In this document: positions 59,950 through 64,000 of the stretch, in pieces
How positions within the stretch are numbered: the stretch's first letter is position 1
Layout: each line of letters begins with the position of its first letter
NCBI GenBank assembly: GCA_014728115.1
Contig: WJME01000036.1
Span: 1-64,000, forward strand
Direction of reading: 5' to 3'
DNA: 64,000 nucleotides
Source of the DNA: Candidatus Zhuqueibacterota bacterium
GTDB taxonomy: Bacteria > Zhuqueibacterota > Zhuqueibacteria > Residuimicrobiales > Oceaniaggregativiventaceae
The notes under the pieces: model-generated
What the model was told of the DNA's origin: nothing
The model's input: only the letters and a program-made list of their open reading frames with translations
Databases searched by the model: none
Position numbers and translations under genes: made by a program

Positions 59950-61884
59950 GTGAAACTATTCTCCATGTCTCCCACAATAAAATATTACATACTCGTTGGT
60001 TGCATTTTACTCATTCATTCCGATTCAAAGGCAGAGTGGTCACTCTTTTCGCCGGACAGAAATATTGAAATTCATGTTCGATCCTTTGGTGATAACGATC
60101 ACCCCCACGCCTTTCTGACCCTGGATATGACATACAAAGCCAAGCCTGTTCTTAAAAACTCTCTCCTGCATCTCGAATTTGCCGACTCTGGCAGGTTTTG
60201 TTCGGACATGAAGGTTAAAGAGGTCGTATACAGTTCTCAAGATACCCTTTGGAAGCCGGTATGGGGTGAGCAGAAGCAGATCAGAGATCATTATAATGAA
60301 ATGGAAATAAAATTAAGAAAAGAAAGTGCTAATGGATGTGAAATTCACATCACATTCAGAGCTTATGATGAGGGAATCGCATTTCACTATTTTATTCCGG
60401 TGCAAAAGTACATGAAAGCTTTTGTTATCTCTCGTGAAAATTCGATTTTCGGATTCGATAAAGATCACAAGGCATACGTTACCGATCGGGCTCAGGGATT
60501 ATATGATAAAGTGCCCATATCACAAATAACCGAGCCCTGTGAAAGACCACTTTTACTGGAAATGGAAAATGGACTGTATGTCTCTCTCTTGGAAGCCAGG
60601 CTTGTAGATTATGCAAGGATGAAATTTCTTGCAGATCCTTCCTGTCCTAATCGCTTAAAAACTCATTTGGATGGCGTGGTCAAAGCGAGTTGTCCGTATT
60701 CAAGTCCCTGGCGAGTTGTCCTTGTCGGAGAACAACCGGGTGATTTGCTGGTGAATAATTTTTTGATCTATAATCTGAATCCTCCTTGTGCACTACCAGA
60801 TGTGTCCTGGATAAAGCCAGGCAAAGTTATCCGTGAAGTAACACTTACCACACAGGGGGGGATGGCTTGTGTTGATTTTGCTGCGAAAAATAATCTACAG
60901 TATGTAGAGTTTGATGCCGGCTGGTATGGGCATGAATCTGCTGATTCTTCAGATGCAACCACGGTTACAGTGGATCCTAGACGATCAGAGGGTCCACTCG
61001 ATCTGCATCGAGTCATAGAATATGCCAATGAAAAGAACATCGGGATTTTTCTATATGTGAATCGCAGGGCCCTGGAGAAACAACTCGATACGATTTTACC
61101 CTTGTATCAAAGGTGGGGCATTAAAGGTATAAAATTTGGTTTTGTAAATGTGGGTTCACAATACTGGACAACCTGGCTACATCGTGCGGTAGAAAAAGCT
61201 GCAGAGCACCAATTGATGGTGGATATTCATGATGAATATCGGCCTACCGGTGTTAGCCGTACATTGCCAAACTTGATGACCCAGGAAGGAATACGGGGAG
61301 ATGAAACCACACCATCCACAGCACAGACCCTATTAAATTTATTTACCCGTATGATTGCGGGACCTGCTGATCACACCATCTGCTACTTTGCCGACCGGGT
61401 TGAACATGAAATGGCAAATCATGCTTTCCAGCTGGCAAAGTCTATCGCCTTTTTCAGCCCATTACAATTTATTTTTTGGTATGACCGGCCGGAAAATTCT
61501 CCACCTGATTTCGGAGGGCTTAAAAATAAAGAGGTCATTAAAGATGTACCTGAACTGGAGTTCTTTAAGCGGTTACCCACCACCTGGGATGAGAGCCTGC
61601 TTTTAGAGGGTGAGATGGGCAAATTTGCAGTCATCGCCAGACGAAAAGGTCGTGTTTGGTATGTTGGCATATTAAATCTCTCACATAAAAGAGTGCGCAT
61701 TCCTTTGACGTTTCTTGAACCTTCCACTCGTTACCTTGCCCATATCTATTATGATGAACCTGCAGTTGAAACGGTAACCCAAATAGGGTTAAAAAAAGAA
61801 CCTGTTGAAAAGAGTACGGTACTGGAGTTTGATTTACATCTCAACAGCGGTCAAGCGATACGCTTAGATCCCATGATCGAATAA
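59950..61884 (+). CDS. Glycoside hydrolase family 97 (SusB-like alpha-glucosidase candidate)
   Basis: N-terminal GH97 sandwich; YVEFDAGWYG, GIKGIKFGFVNVGSQ, MVDIHDEYRPTGVSRTLPNLMTQEGIRGDE. Confidence 0.9.
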   Translation: MKLFSMSPTIKYYILVGCILLIHSDSKAEWSLFSPDRNIEIHVRSFGDNDHPHAFLTLDMTYKAKPVLKNSLLHLEFADSGRFCSDMKVKEVVYSSQDTLWKPVWGEQKQIRDHYNEMEIKLRKESANGCEIHITFRAYDEGIAFHYFIPVQKYMKAFVISRENSIFGFDKDHKAYVTDRAQGLYDKVPISQITEPCERPLLLEMENGLYVSLLEARLVDYARMKFLADPSCPNRLKTHLDGVVKASCPYSSPWRVVLVGEQPGDLLVNNFLIYNLNPPCALPDVSWIKPGKVIREVTLTTQGGMACVDFAAKNNLQYVEFDAGWYGHESADSSDATTVTVDPRRSEGPLDLHRVIEYANEKNIGIFLYVNRRALEKQLDTILPLYQRWGIKGIKFGFVNVGSQYWTTWLHRAVEKAAEHQLMVDIHDEYRPTGVSRTLPNLMTQEGIRGDETTPSTAQTLLNLFTRMIAGPADHTICYFADRVEHEMANHAFQLAKSIAFFSPLQFIFWYDRPENSPPDFGGLKNKEVIKDVPELEFFKRLPTTWDESLLLEGEMGKFAVIARRKGRVWYVGILNLSHKRVRIPLTFLEPSTRYLAHIYYDEPAVETVTQIGLKKEPVEKSTVLEFDLHLNSGQAIRLDPMIE

Positions 61885-61942
61885 GCTCTGTTAGAAAATC
61901 TGTGACTGGTCTGTTATTCAAATATCTACAGGAGGTCAGGCA

Positions 61943-64000
61943 ATGAAACGATTTTATTACCAATGTTACCTGTTATTCATGATGGGTATGATCCTTCCCT
62001 TGTCGGCTCAATCCGTATCCAATGTTTCAACTACAGCAACGATCAAGGGCACGGTAAAGGATGCACAATCAGGAAAAACTTTGCCGGGCGCCAATGTGAT
62101 TGTCCGGGGGACCAGCAGAGGTGCAGCCACAGATCTCAAAGGGAGATATGAAATACGAAATCTGCCTGCGGGGGATTATTCACTCGAATTCAAATATATC
62201 GGATATCGGGATATAAGCAAAGACGTTCACCTCGAAAGAGGAGAGACGGTCGTTCAGGATGCATCCATGGAATTTGCAGCCCTGGAGACAGACGAAATTT
62301 ATGTCACCGCGCAGGCTGAAGGTCAACTGGAAGCCATCAACCAGCAGCTCGCTTCCAATACAATCAGAAATGTGGTATCATCTACTCGTATCCAGGAATT
62401 GCCTGACGAGGATGCTGCAAGAGCTTTGAGTCGATTACCAGGTGTTTCACTTCGAGGGCAAAAGGTCGTTATCCGGGGTATTACTCCAAAAATGAACAAG
62501 ATGCTCATCAATGGAGTGGCCATTCCTTCAACCGAATTTTCTGACAGATCCGTGGATATGGGCATCATTTCTTCGAACATGTTAGAAAGCATCGAGGTTA
62601 CCAAATCTATAACGCCTGACATGGATGCTGATGCTGTTGGCGGAACTGTTAATTTGCGGTTGAGAGAAGCACCTGAGGAAGCACATTATGATATGTTGAT
62701 CGAGGGAAATTATAATGAGATGCACAACTCTAATGAAAATTATAAACTATGGTTATCTGCCAGTCGCCGTTTTCTCGATCAGAAAATGGGGTTGTTTGCT
62801 CAGCTCAATGCCAAACAGTTGCATGGTGCATCTGATCAGTTAAATGCTTCTTATAGTCTGAGTCCGTTAAAGGTAAATGAACTCGACAGCCTGGGTCAAC
62901 GAACCAATATTGTCAGTTCTATACAGTTGCGGGACGGATTTGGGGTTGAGAATACCTATGGCGCAAGTCTAATCGCAGATTATCAGTATAAAAGTGGCAA
63001 GATTGTATTCAGCAATATATACAGCAAATCAATAAATGAAAATACAAGCCATATTGATGTCATAGACGTCGATAACTCCCGGCGGCTTGCCTACCAGCAC
63101 GGGAAAAACAGCAAACAGTTGTGGTCGAATGCCCTGCAGGGAGAGCAGCAATTGTTTTTTGGTTCTGTTCTTGATTATAGCCTGTCTCATTCATTCTCCT
63201 CCCGTCCCGATGAATTTTCGTATGAAGCCAATACAGATATTACCACCCGACCCTATGGCTCGGCCGGACTCAGTCAAAGCAAGAAAAATTCCTTGACCCC
63301 GCAACGAGCGTATCAGCTCATAGACTCTCATCCAGATGAGCCGGGTGGTACGATCAGGCGGTTGATCTGGAATCCCCTGGAAGCGCAGGAACGCGATTTA
63401 ACCGGTCAGGTTAATGTTGAGATTCCCTTTTCATTTTCCAAAAGTCTGTCATCGAATTTCAAGTTCGGTGGTAAATATTCGCTTAAAACACGCAAGGCTG
63501 ATCGCACCTATGGTGCAGCGCAAAAAGATGGGGTCATGCAACCCAAGACCAATCCCGAGGCACTGATGGAAAAATTTGGAATCGAGACATTGCCCGAGCT
63601 GCGGACTAGAATGATTCTGGATCAGGATTATGATGCCGGTACATTTTTGGGTGGAGAATTTGGCTACCATTATGCAATGAATGGCGACGACATTGACTGG
63701 CTGATCGATTTATACAGACCTGAAATGATCTTTTTCGATTATCGCAATCATTCTGAAGATTATGAGGGCAACGAAAAATTGGTGGCGGGATATGCGATGG
63801 CTGAGCTTAATCTGGGATCGAATTTAATGTTGATGCCCGGTGTTCGTTTTGAGGCCGTTAGAACCGAATATGAAGGCAATAAAGTGATTTTCAGAGATCC
63901 CTTTATAGAGCCACAAGTCACCTTGCAAAACAGTGTGCGAAAGAATGAACACTTTTTTCCCATGTTCCATCTGCGTTACAAAGCTACCGACTGGTTTGAT
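61943..64000 (+). CDS. TonB-dependent receptor, 3' end beyond window (686 codons present)
   Basis: AGGAGG SD; CarboxypepD_reg domain IKGTVKDAQSGKTLPGANVIVRGTSRGAATDLKGRYEI; plug IQELPDEDAARALSRLPGVSLRG...DADAVGGTVNLRL; open to window end and absent from the supplied ORF list. Confidence 0.93.
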   Translation, partial: MKRFYYQCYLLFMMGMILPLSAQSVSNVSTTATIKGTVKDAQSGKTLPGANVIVRGTSRGAATDLKGRYEIRNLPAGDYSLEFKYIGYRDISKDVHLERGETVVQDASMEFAALETDEIYVTAQAEGQLEAINQQLASNTIRNVVSSTRIQELPDEDAARALSRLPGVSLRGQKVVIRGITPKMNKMLINGVAIPSTEFSDRSVDMGIISSNMLESIEVTKSITPDMDADAVGGTVNLRLREAPEEAHYDMLIEGNYNEMHNSNENYKLWLSASRRFLDQKMGLFAQLNAKQLHGASDQLNASYSLSPLKVNELDSLGQRTNIVSSIQLRDGFGVENTYGASLIADYQYKSGKIVFSNIYSKSINENTSHIDVIDVDNSRRLAYQHGKNSKQLWSNALQGEQQLFFGSVLDYSLSHSFSSRPDEFSYEANTDITTRPYGSAGLSQSKKNSLTPQRAYQLIDSHPDEPGGTIRRLIWNPLEAQERDLTGQVNVEIPFSFSKSLSSNFKFGGKYSLKTRKADRTYGAAQKDGVMQPKTNPEALMEKFGIETLPELRTRMILDQDYDAGTFLGGEFGYHYAMNGDDIDWLIDLYRPEMIFFDYRNHSEDYEGNEKLVAGYAMAELNLGSNLMLMPGVRFEAVRTEYEGNKVIFRDPFIEPQVTLQNSVRKNEHFFPMFHLRYKATDWFD

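Overview
The window reads as an ordinary bacterial chromosomal segment with about 50 supported CDS. It probably comes from the FCB superphylum: one large secreted protein ends in a NFPNPFNPETKIRFQLP-type C-terminal sorting/FlgD-like domain, and there are Bacteroidota-like AMP nucleosidase, DUF4954, GH97 and TonB-receptor genes. This placement is inference. Main blocks: a 5'-truncated RND pump plus TolC; housekeeping genes (transaldolase, glutamate dehydrogenase, TrmB, cydAB, Lrp, PPase, PolA, MutM, GroESL, KhpA, RlmH); an ~8 kb gene for a secreted SGNH-hydrolase protein with ~15 divergent Big_1/Ig-like modules; an MCE/Mla-type lipid-transport operon headed by an RsbW-like kinase and a STAS protein; a TetR-controlled TolC/HlyD/ABC efflux operon ending in mutM; and remnants of a glycan (starch-like) utilisation region (LacI, truncated TonB receptor, truncated amylase-like gene, GH97, a second TonB receptor running off the window). 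I saw no tRNA, rRNA, CRISPR array or intact mobile element. No single locus is clearly a new defence or mobile system. The best leads are (i) the kinase/STAS/Mla operon, (ii) the Big_1 giant protein with a carbohydrate-binding-like module inserted inside its first Ig-like domain, (iii) the face-to-face truncation of a TonB receptor and an amylase-like gene beside a LacI gene with a readable promoter/operator, and (iv) a structured-looking long leader upstream of an uncharacterised gene and the PPase gene. All assignments come from reading the sequence and motif memory; no searches were run.
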